In this document: in pieces, positions 1 to 8,306 of the stretch
Layout of the letters: each line of letters begins with the position of its first letter
Position numbering within the stretch: the first letter of the stretch is position 1
Source of the DNA: Lysinibacillus odysseyi 34hs-1 = NBRC 100172
GTDB taxonomy: Bacteria; Bacillota; Bacilli; Bacillales_A; Planococcaceae
NCBI RefSeq assembly: GCF_001591965.1
Contig: NZ_BCVX01000009.1
Span: forward strand, 163,917-227,916
Direction: 5' to 3'
Length of the DNA: 64,000 nt
Made by a program: the position numbers and the translations under genes
Notes under the pieces: model-generated
Seen by the model: the letters and a program-made list of their open reading frames with translations, nothing else
Database searches by the model: none
Told to the model about the DNA's origin: nothing

Positions 1-286
1 TGGGATCAAAATATTCAAATTCTCTTATCCCATGCTTCTCTTGAAAATATTTCTTCATATTTTCTAGATCATTTGCGAAAATGGTATAAGGACAAAAGAA
101 AAAAGAAATTTGATTTTTTGTATCTTCATATATCCTAGCCCGTAATATTTCGTTATCGCCATAAAGTTCAATATGGTTACCTCTGTAAATATTATCGTAC
201 GTTCCATCTTCATTTAATCCACATTTATCTTCAAAAGGAATGAAATTAATTTTATAAGCTCTGTCGTTTATGATTAGTGATTCCAT
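1..286 (-). CDS. Hypothetical protein, truncated by the window edge
   Basis: An open frame runs from an ATG at 284-286 on the minus strand off the left edge without a stop, giving at least 95 residues. A GGGAG ribosome binding site lies about nine bases upstream. An earlier ATG at 291-293 is followed at once by TAA and cannot be the start. The visible N-terminus (MESLIINDRAYKINFIPFED) is soluble-looking and acidic, with several aromatic beta-strand-like segments. I recognise no family. It belongs to the AT-rich accessory stretch at this end of the window. Confidence 0.6.
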   Translation of the reverse strand, partial: MESLIINDRAYKINFIPFEDKCGLNEDGTYDNIYRGNHIELYGDNEILRARIYEDTKNQISFFFCPYTIFANDLENMKKYFQEKHGIREFEYFDP

Positions 287-504
287 ATTACATTACTCCC
301 TTTACAAAGTTACATACAAATTGTATTTTAGTGGAAAAGCGTTATTGGATAAATAATGATTTTTTATTTTCTTTATATAGGAGTACGGTTTCAAACATCA
401 AAAAATAACGACAATGCTTCATGATAAACCTATAGCTAATCAATAAGTACAAACCTAGTTCCCTTAATTGGTAGCGGGCTTTCGCAGCTATGTAAATAGC
501 TATT

Positions 505-984
505 TTAAAAATTACTTTGAGTATCTAATGATTTTTCATTATCTATATAAACATCTATTATTGCTTCAACATTATTTGCAAACGAAATAACACTGGGATG
601 TAATCGCATTCCAGGTGTTTGTGCATCAAAAAATTTGTAATGAATGAAGAATATACAAACCAGGTTATATTTCTCTCTATATTCGTTGATTAGATCAACC
701 TTTGATTTTAGAGGAGCAATCAAAGATTCAATTATTTTTTTACTTTCTTCCTCTTCGTAACGTAAAAAAACATCACCAGTATCTATACTCCAGACAGTTG
801 CGTATCTAGTAAGACTTCTAGCTCCGCGTTTATAAACATCCCCTGTTTTATAGGCTTCGGTAGGTGTAACGCCTATTTCTTTTGTAAACTTATCAATTGG
901 CCATACTTCATCGTCTACTCCAATAAGAAATCTGATATAAGCCTGATCTTTATTGAAGAAAAATGTTGCAGAATCTTTATTCAT
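505..984 (-). CDS. DUF4279-like protein
   Basis: A 159-residue protein with AAGGAG six bases before its ATG. The N-terminal half has the DUF4279 pattern: a beta-strand with FLIGVDD, then an I-G-V-T-P-T-E-A segment (about residues 37-45), a G-D-V-Y-K-R-G turn and a V-W-S-I-D strand. The rest alternates a helix and a final strand around F-A-N-N-V-E-A. DUF4279 proteins are small and soluble, and often sit in accessory regions or as immunity-type genes of polymorphic toxin loci. No toxin is visible here, so an immunity role is only a possibility. The family call is by eye. Confidence 0.55.
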   Translation of the reverse strand: MNKDSATFFFNKDQAYIRFLIGVDDEVWPIDKFTKEIGVTPTEAYKTGDVYKRGARSLTRYATVWSIDTGDVFLRYEEEESKKIIESLIAPLKSKVDLINEYREKYNLVCIFFIHYKFFDAQTPGMRLHPSVISFANNVEAIIDVYIDNEKSLDTQSNF

Positions 985-1555
985 AGAATTCTCCTTTTTT
1001 AATCTTTAGAATTGTATTTTAATTACATCTTATCTAACTTGCAGTAAATTTTAAATATAAGAAAGGGTGGAATTAAACAAGGCAGTGAGCCGGTATATTT
1101 AGTGGGGAAAACTAATAAAAATTTAGGGGTGAATACAGGTTACTTTATGTCTGACTTCTAACTAGACACTTATATTGCATCAACGATAAATAGCTAGAGT
1201 AGCAGCAATTCACCCAAGAATAATATTTCTTTTTGGAAAAGAATTGCATCGTTAAATCTTAGGTTACTTTTCAAAAGTGAAACTTACAGCCGATCGCTAT
1301 AGCGCCAAAGTCAAGGAGCATATCGAACATATAGAATGGGAGCCTGCTCATAAAGTTAATGTTCTTAAGTAAAGAGACGATTGATAATAAGCACGCAGTA
1401 TTGATGAGGATTATAGGGTACTTAGATGAATTGTTAATATACAAACATATCTATACAATTATTTTAATTTAATTGACGAACCCTATACGAAAACGTTAAG
1501 TTGGAATTAATAAAAAATGGAAATTGCTCCTCGGAGCTTATAAGGGGATATGCAA
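985..1555. other. Intergenic region, no gene recognised
   Basis: About 570 AT-rich bases between a minus-strand gene and a plus-strand gene. A stretch around 1262-1371 has a short open frame without a credible start or ribosome binding site (residues such as KVKLTADRYSAK). It may be a coding remnant, but I cannot name it. No terminator or RNA gene is evident. Confidence 0.4.
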
Positions 1556-2341
1556 ATGAATGAAATCATTCAAAAGAAATTGGTAGAAATAGAAGAGAAA
1601 TTTCAAGTGAAAATTTTATATGCGATTGAATCCGGAAGTAGAGCTTGGGGTTTCCCCTCAAAAGATAGCGATTATGATGTTCGATTTATTTATATTCATC
1701 GACCAGAATGGTATCTTTCGATTGATCCACAAGGGATAGGGGGGAAAAGAGATGTAATTGACGAACCGATTAATGATTTATTAGATATAAGTGGTTGGGA
1801 AATTACTAAAGCGCTAAGGCTTTTTAGAAAAAATAACCCGCCTCTTTTAGAATGGTTAAGATCTGACATCCTTTATTATCAAAAATATTCATTTGTTGAT
1901 AATATAAAATCTTTGGAATCACAAGTGTTCTATCCCAATTCTATGTTGCATCATTATCTAAATATGGCAAAAAACAATTACCGTGAATATTTGCAGGGGG
2001 AACAAGTAAGAATTAAAAAGTATTTTTATGTACTTCGACCGATATTAGCTTGTAATTGGATTGAAAAATATAATGAGACACCACCAATTAGCTTTCATGA
2101 GTTATTAGAAGATATCATTCCCGACAGTGAATTAAAAAATGAAGTTAACCATCTTTTGAAACGAAAGCTGCAAGGTGATGAGTTAGATATTGAGCCTCGT
2201 CTTAAAGTAATTAACGATTATATAGAAAATGAAATAAAGCGAATCGAGGATTATATCAAATCTCTTAAAATTGAAACGAAGGATCCGACAAAATTATTAG
2301 ATGAATTATTTAGAGATACATTGAAGGAAGTTTGGAACTAA
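1556..2341 (+). CDS. ycgL: YcgL-type predicted nucleotidyltransferase
   Basis: A 261-residue protein with the nucleotidyltransferase signature near residues 23-44: E-S-G-S-R-A-W-G-F, then D-S-D-Y-D-V-R-F. These supply the G-S motif and two metal-binding aspartates. The rest is a helical domain typical of the RlaP/YcgL family, which has no well-proven substrate. The start is placed at ATG 1556 because AAGGGG (1542-1547) is 8 bases away. The ATG at 1550 would be only 2 bases from it. The length matches B. subtilis YcgL. It is monocistronic. No HEPN or MNT antitoxin partner is adjacent, so a toxin-antitoxin role is not supported. Confidence 0.75.
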   Translation: MNEIIQKKLVEIEEKFQVKILYAIESGSRAWGFPSKDSDYDVRFIYIHRPEWYLSIDPQGIGGKRDVIDEPINDLLDISGWEITKALRLFRKNNPPLLEWLRSDILYYQKYSFVDNIKSLESQVFYPNSMLHHYLNMAKNNYREYLQGEQVRIKKYFYVLRPILACNWIEKYNETPPISFHELLEDIIPDSELKNEVNHLLKRKLQGDELDIEPRLKVINDYIENEIKRIEDYIKSLKIETKDPTKLLDELFRDTLKEVWN

Positions 2342-2723
2342 TGTTTTATACTTTCTTTCATGCAATTTAGTAACTGAGTAACAAAAAAGTTATCATAAAG
2401 CAATCTGCTTGGTTTGTTATATAAGCTTTTAATTTCATTTTAATTAAATCAAAATGAGCCAAATGGAATTGTTGAAAATCCATTGAAAGATGGTAATCAG
2501 CAAGAACGAAAACACCGAAACAGATGAATGATAGGAGTAGATCACTGGTTAGGTTATAAGGTCAACCGCATCGATAGTCAAGGTATACCCCCATCATCGG
2601 GGGGCTATCTTGTGAAAAATATACGAAATATCTTAAAAAGATATTGGTGGATTGTCTTGTTGATAGACTTATAACTAGTTTAGCGGTAATTTGCACAAAG
2701 TTTTATTATAGGGGGGATTCGCT
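2342..2723. other. Intergenic region with possible coding remnants
   Basis: About 380 bases. A 48-codon frame (2528-2674) with a hydrophobic end (R-Y-W-W-I-V-L-L-I-D-L) has no ribosome binding site and may be debris of a membrane-protein gene. It also contains an imperfect GC-rich inverted repeat at 2579-2612, listed separately. Confidence 0.35.
2579..2612. repeat. Imperfect inverted repeat with GC core
   Basis: CAAGGTATACCCCC and CGGGGGGCTATCTTG pair around the loop ATCATC. Two or three positions are mismatched. There is no T-tract after it, so it is not an ordinary terminator. It stands out in an otherwise AT-rich gap. Confidence 0.5.
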
Positions 2724-3221
2724 TTGTATTTATACCACATAGTGTTTGAACAAGATGATGATAGATATGTAAATCCACACATCACTTTAAATAAAGGGTT
2801 AAGTAAAAGTACAGCAGTAAGATTTTACACCAATGGTGGTCGTTTGTTTCCTGAGATAACAGACCTCACCAGACCTTTAAATGCAGAACAATGGATTGAC
2901 TTTAGCGTTGCATTTGGTGCAGACTTTAATCCTATCTCCGAACAGTATATAAAATTCCCGATTGTTTCTGAAAAAATTTTGGTTTTTAATCGAGAAATAA
3001 CAAATGATTTATTTGCTTATATAGAAGAGGAATATATGAAGGGCGAGATTGGTGAAGAAGGCTATTTTACTAAAGGACTTCTTTCTAAAGAAGAGTTAAT
3101 GAAACAATATTGGGAAAGTATGATTACAGCAAAAGAATATGTGAAACAAAAACCGTATAAGAATCCTGAAATATTAGTGTTTGAAACAATACCAATTGAA
3201 CTCCTTGAGTATATAAAGTAA
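2724..3221 (+). CDS. Hypothetical protein, 165 aa
   Basis: A TTG start at 2724 lies seven bases after a GGGGGG ribosome binding site (2711-2716). The protein opens LYHIVFEQDDDRYVNPHITL, is rich in acidic and aromatic residues, and has no signal peptide or membrane helix. I recognise no family. It is followed after 37 bases by a small acidic gene, so the two are probably co-transcribed. Both lie in the accessory stretch. A two-gene toxin/immunity or toxin/antitoxin arrangement is conceivable from the layout but has no motif support. Confidence 0.6.
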   Translation: MYLYHIVFEQDDDRYVNPHITLNKGLSKSTAVRFYTNGGRLFPEITDLTRPLNAEQWIDFSVAFGADFNPISEQYIKFPIVSEKILVFNREITNDLFAYIEEEYMKGEIGEEGYFTKGLLSKEELMKQYWESMITAKEYVKQKPYKNPEILVFETIPIELLEYIK

Positions 3222-3258
3222 TTCTACTTTTAAAAAATTTTGTAAGGTGCAGGTGCTG

Positions 3259-3468
3259 ATGACAATTATGACTGCTGATGAACTATTAAAAGCTATGGAT
3301 GAAATGGAAAATGAAGAACGTATAAAGCTATTAGACGTTTTATTTCACAAAAACTTTGATAATAGACCGCCTAAAGAAGTGCTGGAAAAAGAACGTTATA
3401 GGGCGTTATATCCCGAGGATGTTGAGGATGAACCCCTCCTGATACATAGCAAGGAACAAATAGAATAA
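3259..3468 (+). CDS. Small acidic hypothetical protein, 69 aa
   Basis: Start chosen at ATG 3259 because AAGGTG (3244-3249) is 9 bases upstream. A GTG at 3247 overlaps that site and ATG 3268 is further away. The protein (MTIMTADELLKAMDEMENEE...) is predicted to be two amphipathic helices with a charged C-terminus containing Y-P-E-D-V-E-D-E-P. No domain is recognised. Its position directly behind the 165-aa gene suggests an operon. A regulatory or partner role is a guess. Confidence 0.5.
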   Translation: MTIMTADELLKAMDEMENEERIKLLDVLFHKNFDNRPPKEVLEKERYRALYPEDVEDEPLLIHSKEQIE

Positions 3469-3631
3469 GTTTGAACCAACTGAAAAGTGCTGCCAATCCT
3501 TTAATAGTAGGGGGGAATGCTTTTTTTGGAAGTCCGTTAGAAAACGAATGAAAAGCTTCTACAATTTTTTATCTAAAAAGGATTTTTAGAATCCGGGAGT
3601 TTTGTAAAGTATTGAACCTTAAAATACATAT

Positions 3632-3657
3632 AAAAAAGCCACTTATTTAAGTGACTT
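3632..3657 (-). terminator. Terminator of the DUF3923 gene
   Basis: Read on the minus strand: stem AAGTCACTT / AAGTGGCTT with a short AT loop, followed by TTTTTT. Confidence 0.75.
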
Positions 3658-3702
3658 ACAGAAATAACAAAGATTCCATTGTAAATGAAGATAATCTTTC
3701 CG

Positions 3703-3924
3703 CTACATTGTTTTTTGAGCTTTTTTGACAAAGTAAAGAAAAATCAATTGAACTAGTGCTACAAATATAAATGCGATTCCTAAAATACCAAGTGTTATCA
3801 TTTTAATTTCCGGCGTTTGAACCGCGCCAGCCCCATCAATAGTTCTTACACCGATAAATACCGCTAGAGCACCAAAAATAAATACCCATGCAATATTAAT
3901 AGCCCACCATAATTTTATACCCAA
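3703..3924 (-). CDS. DUF3923-like small membrane protein
   Basis: A 73-residue protein with two membrane segments (about residues 5-27 and 42-66) joined by a short loop V-R-T-I-D-G-A-G-A-V-Q-T-P-E. A lysine-rich C-terminus suggests an inside tail. The loop with D-G-A-G and the W-W-xx-N-I-A-W N-terminus fit the DUF3923 family of Bacillales membrane proteins, whose function is unknown. The start is TTG at 3922-3924, with AGAGG eight bases upstream. It has its own terminator and is probably monocistronic. Confidence 0.6.
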   Translation of the reverse strand: MGIKLWWAINIAWVFIFGALAVFIGVRTIDGAGAVQTPEIKMITLGILGIAFIFVALVQLIFLYFVKKAQKTM

Positions 3925-4335
3925 ATAAATAACCTCTTTCCATTTTGCATTTATGGAGTTATTGTATCATTTTTACCTTTTATAGGTAACCCGGCTCGGG
4001 GTGGTGATACTCCTCAGTCTTAAGACTGATTAATTAGTAGAAAAGTGGACAGCTTTTATTTGCCGTGTGCTTTTAGCTTTGGATAACTCCAACTGTTTCA
4101 TCATTTTCTCAGCAACTTCCAATCAGCCTTCTATCCATCCTCAAAATGATTGAGGGGGTAGAAGTAATCACTGTTTGCTTTTTATTATGGCTCGGTTCAT
4201 ATTTAATGCTCAGATGTTTAATTGCTGGGAGGGGAAAATAAGAAGAGAATTCTTTCCGACAGCACCTAGATACAAATCTTTGGACATATGAGGGGAGAGT
4301 TGTTTCTGAAGGCTCACATTTAAGAGGTAATGCAC
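3925..4335. other. Intergenic region
   Basis: About 410 bases between two minus-strand genes. It holds a perfect 16-bp palindrome (TCAGTCTTAAGACTGA, 4014-4029). A 30-codon minus-strand frame around 4034-4125 (residues EVAEKMMKQLELSK) could be the tail of a lost gene. Neither has further support. Confidence 0.35.
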
Positions 4336-5022
4336 TTATTTTACAATTTCCAAAAGGCTTTCAAATGTATTAATTTCATAAGTAGGTTTTATAGATGTAT
4401 TATTTTCCCGGTATTTAGGGTTGAACCAGCATGTATCAATACCGTAGTTCATTCCACCTTGAATATCAGAAGTCAATGAGTCACCTACCATTAGTACGTT
4501 TGATTTATCCGTAAGCTGCAGTTTACGAAAAGCAACATCAAAAATTCCCGTTTGTGGTTTTTGAAAACCAGTGGATTCGGAGATGATCATATGTTCAAAT
4601 AGGCCATTTAACGGGGAGTTATTAATTCTGGATGTTTGTACAGCAGTATAGCCGTTCGTAATAATTGCCAATCTTTTATGCGAGAGATGTGAAATGACTT
4701 GTTCTACTCCTTCAACTAGGTGTACTTGTTCTCCAAGAAAACTTAAGTACTCTTGATTGAATACAGCTCCGTCAATATCAAGTCCGTACTCTAAAAATAA
4801 TCTTCTAAACCGTTCAGAACCCAGTTCAGCAAGGTCAATTTTTCCGCCCTCTAAATCTCTCCATAATACGTTACTGATTTCTCGGTAACTCTTTTCATAT
4901 AGCTTTAAGCTATTAGATAAATTATATTTGCCAAATATTTTATGAAAAGCTTGCTGCTCCGATTTAGCAAAATCAAAAAGTGTGTCATCTACATCAAAAA
5001 GGATAATATCGTAATTCTTCAT
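4336..5022 (-). CDS. yfnB: YjjG/YfnB-family HAD nucleotidase
   Basis: A 228-residue HAD phosphatase. Motif I F-D-V-D-D-T-L-F-D-F holds the nucleophile Asp10 and Asp12. Motif II is I-I-T-N-G-Y, motif III the Lys in F-Q-K-P, and motif IV V-G-D-S-L-T-S-D-I-Q-G-G. The helical cap between motifs I and II and the overall length match YjjG/YfnB, which hydrolyse non-canonical pyrimidine nucleoside monophosphates as a house-cleaning function in the cytosol. AGGAGA lies seven bases before the ATG. The substrate is inferred from the family, and other HAD substrates are possible. Confidence 0.8.
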   Translation of the reverse strand: MKNYDIILFDVDDTLFDFAKSEQQAFHKIFGKYNLSNSLKLYEKSYREISNVLWRDLEGGKIDLAELGSERFRRLFLEYGLDIDGAVFNQEYLSFLGEQVHLVEGVEQVISHLSHKRLAIITNGYTAVQTSRINNSPLNGLFEHMIISESTGFQKPQTGIFDVAFRKLQLTDKSNVLMVGDSLTSDIQGGMNYGIDTCWFNPKYRENNTSIKPTYEINTFESLLEIVK

Positions 5023-5382
5023 TATCTTCTCCTGCTTTTTTATTCTGTTACTTATGCTTAAACATTAACAGTTTCCTATAAATCTTCCCACACATATATT
5101 GTTTATTCAAGAATAGGGCGCAAATATGTAGAAGCCCCATAATAAAAAACAAAAGTTTTAATACAGAAGCCATTAAAGTTCATGAAAAAGATGGTTGAAG
5201 AAATGACGACCATTATAAAAAACAAAGAATATATTAAAAAAACTTTCTCTCCCCATTCATTGCCAGCTCACAAAAGTTACCTTCACGTTACTATGAAACA
5301 AAAATGTACGTACTTTTTTTTATTCTTTCGGGACATCATAATGAAGAAGGAATCAGGAAAACAAACAATTGGAGGAATAAAA
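5023..5382. other. Leader region of ytbE
   Basis: About 360 bases between divergently transcribed genes. An in-frame extension of the aldo-keto reductase to 5182 has no ribosome binding site and no family similarity, so I treat it as non-coding. The segment 5287-5297 shares GTTACTAT(T)GAA with the ytcD upstream region. Confidence 0.4.
5287..5297 (+). promoter_or_regulatory. Motif shared with the ytcD promoter region
   Basis: GTTACTATGAA, followed by GTACGTAC at 5308-5315. Nearly the same string occurs on the minus strand upstream of ytcD (6684-6695). Both could be operator half-sites for YtcD or simply -10 elements. Confidence 0.3.
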
Positions 5383-6225
5383 ATGATTAATCATTTACAA
5401 GATACAATCACATTAAATAACGGTCTGAAAATGCCTGGTATGGGTTTAGGTGTTTTCCAGGTTGAGAACGATGCCACTGCAGAGATGGTTAAAAACGCCA
5501 TCGAGGTAGGCTATCGCAGCATTGATACTGCTGCTATTTACGGCAATGAAGCCGGCGTAGGGGAAGGTATTAAACAAGCGTTAGCATCTACTGGTTTACG
5601 TCGTGAAGATCTGTTTATTACATCTAAAGTATGGAATGACGGATTAAGCTATGATGAAACAATCGCTGCCTATGAAGAAAGCCTTCAAAAATTAGGTCTT
5701 GAGTATTTGGATCTTTACCTTATTCACTGGCCAGGCAAAGATAAGTATGCCGAGTCTTGGAAAGCTCTTGAAGATCTATATGAACAAGGCAAGATCAAAG
5801 CAATCGGAGTATGTAACTTCACTGTAGCACACTTGGAAAACTTATTATCATTTGCTCGTATTAAACCGGTTGTGAACCAAGTAGAATTCCACCCTCGTTT
5901 ACAGCAAGTGGAGCTTCGTTCATTCTGTGACAAGCACCAAATTCAGCTTGAAGCATGGGCACCTTTAATGCAAGGCGGACTTTTAGAAGATGAAACTATT
6001 TCAAAAATCGCAGCAAAGTACGGAAAGTCAAATGCTCAAGTTATTTTACGCTGGGATGTACAAAATGGAGTGATCACTATTCCTAAATCTGTGCGTAGAG
6101 AACGCATGATGCAAAACGCTGATGTCTTTGACTTTAATTTAACAGACGAAGAAATGGCTATGATCAATGCGATGAATCTTGAACAACGTGTTGGACCAAA
6201 TCCGGACGAATACGATTTTGTTTAA
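5383..6225 (+). CDS. ytbE: Aldo/keto reductase (YtbE-like)
   Basis: A 280-residue TIM-barrel NADPH-dependent carbonyl reductase. The catalytic tetrad is visible as Asp48 and Tyr53 (in D-T-A-A-I-Y-G-N-E), Lys82 (S-K-V-W-N) and His115 (L-I-H-W-P-G). The cofactor-binding I-P-K-S segment is near the C-terminus. The start is ATG 5383, seven bases after GGAGG. Upstream in-frame ATGs lack such a site. It neighbours an HxlR regulator (minus) and an MFS gene (plus), the set ytbE-ytcD-ytbD known from B. subtilis, which supports the name. Its role is probably reduction of reactive aldehydes or ketones. The substrate is not shown. Confidence 0.85.
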   Translation: MINHLQDTITLNNGLKMPGMGLGVFQVENDATAEMVKNAIEVGYRSIDTAAIYGNEAGVGEGIKQALASTGLRREDLFITSKVWNDGLSYDETIAAYEESLQKLGLEYLDLYLIHWPGKDKYAESWKALEDLYEQGKIKAIGVCNFTVAHLENLLSFARIKPVVNQVEFHPRLQQVELRSFCDKHQIQLEAWAPLMQGGLLEDETISKIAAKYGKSNAQVILRWDVQNGVITIPKSVRRERMMQNADVFDFNLTDEEMAMINAMNLEQRVGPNPDEYDFV

Positions 6226-6242
6226 TAGGTATTAAAGAGGAA

Positions 6243-6277
6243 AAGAGACTGTCTTCTGTTCGACAGTCTCTTTCTCT
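6243..6277 (+). terminator. Terminator of ytbE, also between convergent genes
   Basis: Stem AAGAGACTGTC / GACAGTCTCTT with an 8-base loop, followed by TCTCTCC. It lies between the stops of ytbE (+) and ytcD (-), so it may serve both. Confidence 0.8.
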
Positions 6278-6282
6278 CCTCA

Positions 6283-6666
6283 TTACGATGTTTGCTGCAT
6301 AGCAATATCATCATCACGTTGTTTTAAAATGACATCTTCGCCTTTATCCTGTAATACTTCAACGTGCTTTTCGCCCCACGTGCAAAGCATGTTCAAAATA
6401 GGTTCCATTTCTTGTCCGTACGGGGTTAAGGAATATTCAACTTTCGGCGGTACTTGATTGAAGACCTTTCGATTGATTAATCCAGCTTGCTCTAACTCTC
6501 TTAATTGACTTGTAAGCATCTTTTGTGAAATTCCCGGAATTAATCGTCGAAACTCATTTGTCCGTATTTTACCATGATGGTTTAAATGACAAAGAATGAC
6601 CGGTTTCCACTTACCACCAATGACTTCAAGTGTAGCTTCTACACCAATATTATAAATTTTTTGCAT
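6283..6666 (-). CDS. ytcD: HxlR-family transcriptional regulator (YtcD-like)
   Basis: A 127-residue winged-helix protein. The signature E-V-I-G-G-K-W-K-P-V-I-L is at residues 15-26, followed by R-x-I-P-G-I-S-Q-K-M-L-T (recognition helix) and L-x-E-L-E-x-A-G-L-I-x-R (wing). GGGGGA lies before its ATG. It diverges from the ytbD transporter and converges on ytbE, so it probably controls one or both, as redox- or electrophile-responsive HxlR proteins control adjacent genes. There is no cysteine near the N-terminus and only one in the helical region (L-C-H-L, with another in M-L-C-T-W), so the sensing mode is unclear. Confidence 0.85.
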   Translation of the reverse strand: MQKIYNIGVEATLEVIGGKWKPVILCHLNHHGKIRTNEFRRLIPGISQKMLTSQLRELEQAGLINRKVFNQVPPKVEYSLTPYGQEMEPILNMLCTWGEKHVEVLQDKGEDVILKQRDDDIAMQQTS

Positions 6667-6683
6667 TGTAATCCCCCGTAGTA

Positions 6684-6695
6684 TTCAATAGTAAC
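6684..6695 (-). promoter_or_regulatory. Candidate operator/promoter element of ytcD-ytbD
   Basis: On the minus strand GTTACTATTGAA, matching the element before ytbE. The flanking sequence on the plus strand is AAAAGTACTCTACGTATC. It lies in the 109-base divergent ytcD/ytbD intergenic region. Confidence 0.3.
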
Positions 6696-6775
6696 TAAAA
6701 GTACTCTACGTATCTTAAAGGTATGTATAAATATTACTACACATTATAATAAAAATCAAAGGAGATATTAATAGT

Positions 6776-7960
6776 ATGTCACAATCAAAAAAGCCAAGTG
6801 CTAAATTGACGTTACTGGCGCTTGCGATCAGTGCATTTGGGATAGGGTCTACAGAGTTTATCAGTGTCGGACTTTTACCATTAATTACAGATGACTTTGG
6901 TATATCAGTAAGCACTGCTGGCTTAACCGTTTCTATATATGCCCTCGGCGTCACAGTAGGGGCTCCATTATTAACAGCTTTAACATCCCGCCTCAGCCGG
7001 AAAACCGTTTTATTGCTCGTCATGACTATTTTTATAATTGGAAATTTAACAGCAGCTATAGCACCTAACTTCCCCATTTTATTAATAGGCCGTATTATTT
7101 CTGCATTGGCCCACGGTGTGTTTATGTCCATCGCTTCTGTCATTGCGGCCGATGTAGTGGAACCGAATAAACGTGCAAGTGCTATTGCCTTTATGTTTAC
7201 AGGGTTAACATTGGCAACTGTCACAGGTGTCCCGCTTGGTACATTTATTGGACAAGTAATGGACTGGCGTATGTCTTTCATCTTTATTGTTATCATTGGG
7301 GTTATCGGATTAATCAGTAATGCGATGTTAGTACCCGGCCAATTATCGAAAGGCAATCCAATCTCTATACGTGATATCGGCAAAGTACTAAGCAATATCC
7401 GCATGTTATTAATCCTATTCATTACCGCGATCGGGTATGGTGGTGCCTTCGTTGTGTACACGTATGTCTCACCCATTTTAGAGCAATATATGGGGTATTC
7501 ACCTCATGCTGTTGTCATTATTCTAGTTGTCTATGGTATTTGTGTTGCTATTGGTAATACACTGGGCGGCCATTTTGCTAATCAAAAACCGCTTCGTTCG
7601 ATCTTTATTATTTTTGTCGGACTTGCCCTGGCATTGCTTGGCATTAACTTTACTCTAGAATCGCCAATTATCGGGTTAGTCATGGTACTGATCATGGGGC
7701 TGTTTATGTTTATGAATGTCCCGGGATTGCAGCTGTATGCGGTTATTCTATCTGAAAAATATGTACCATCAGCTATTTCTATGGCTTCTGCATTAAATAT
7801 TTCTGCTTTCAACATTGGTATATTTTTAGGATCCTATATTGGCGGTTTTATTATTCGCCATCAATCATTAGCACATACACCTTTTTACGGATTCTTAATG
7901 GTTATACTTGCAGCAGTTGTTACGCTACTATGGCTGCTTTTCGATCAAAAGAAAAAATAG
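6776..7960 (+). CDS. ytbD: MFS efflux transporter (YtbD-like)
   Basis: A 394-residue protein with about 12 hydrophobic helices. Helix 1 is followed by the drug:H+ antiporter-1 (AraJ/chloramphenicol exporter) hallmark F-G-I-G-S-T-E-F-I-x-V-G-L-L-P. The loop 2-3 motif is D-F-G-I...L-T-S-R-L-S-R-K. It acts in the cytoplasmic membrane, exporting drugs or metabolites. AAGGAG lies ten bases upstream of the ATG. Divergence from ytcD implies control by that HxlR protein. The substrate is unknown. Confidence 0.85.
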   Translation: MSQSKKPSAKLTLLALAISAFGIGSTEFISVGLLPLITDDFGISVSTAGLTVSIYALGVTVGAPLLTALTSRLSRKTVLLLVMTIFIIGNLTAAIAPNFPILLIGRIISALAHGVFMSIASVIAADVVEPNKRASAIAFMFTGLTLATVTGVPLGTFIGQVMDWRMSFIFIVIIGVIGLISNAMLVPGQLSKGNPISIRDIGKVLSNIRMLLILFITAIGYGGAFVVYTYVSPILEQYMGYSPHAVVIILVVYGICVAIGNTLGGHFANQKPLRSIFIIFVGLALALLGINFTLESPIIGLVMVLIMGLFMFMNVPGLQLYAVILSEKYVPSAISMASALNISAFNIGIFLGSYIGGFIIRHQSLAHTPFYGFLMVILAAVVTLLWLLFDQKKK

Positions 7961-8306
7961 CGAGTGTTCTTTACCTCTTTAAAAAATAGGTAGAACCTGT
8001 ACCATAATGAATAATTTTTTCTTATTCTACAAACGAACACGATTATAGAGTAGCACTTTTAGAAAAAAACCAGACTAGTTTATAAGAGTCACATATTTAG
8101 ATAAGATAAATACTCCATTTTGATTAATCATTTTTCAAAATGGAGTATTTGCATTTTCCTCTATAGATTTTAACGGAAAGTTAATTTTCTTTAAGTGAGA
8201 TAACTATTACTACTATTCCCAAAGTTGGATTTAAAGTTCCATTAACTCTGTTAATATATAATTATGGAGAACTGTGTTTAAAATAAAATGGACAGGAGGA
8301 AAAATG
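7961..8306. other. Intergenic region
   Basis: About 345 bases holding the ytbD terminator (8108-8150) and the promoter region of the secreted-protein gene. The frame open upstream of 8307 has no initiation signal of its own. Confidence 0.4.
8108..8155 (+). terminator. Long-stem hairpin after ytbD
   Basis: A 15-base perfect stem (AAATACTCCATTTTG and its complement) with a 13-base loop, followed by GCATTTT. The tail is imperfect, but the stem is strong. Confidence 0.65.

Noticed and set aside
2528..2674. A 48-codon frame with a hydrophobic end
   Set aside because: No ribosome binding site and no recognisable family. It may be debris.
1556..3468. A toxin-antitoxin (MNT-HEPN type) system
   Set aside because: The nucleotidyltransferase is of the longer YcgL type, and the nearby unknown proteins show no HEPN R-x4-6-H motif.
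6715..7476. A 253-codon minus-strand open frame
   Set aside because: It lies antisense to the clear MFS gene ytbD and shows the proline/isoleucine-rich composition of an antisense shadow.
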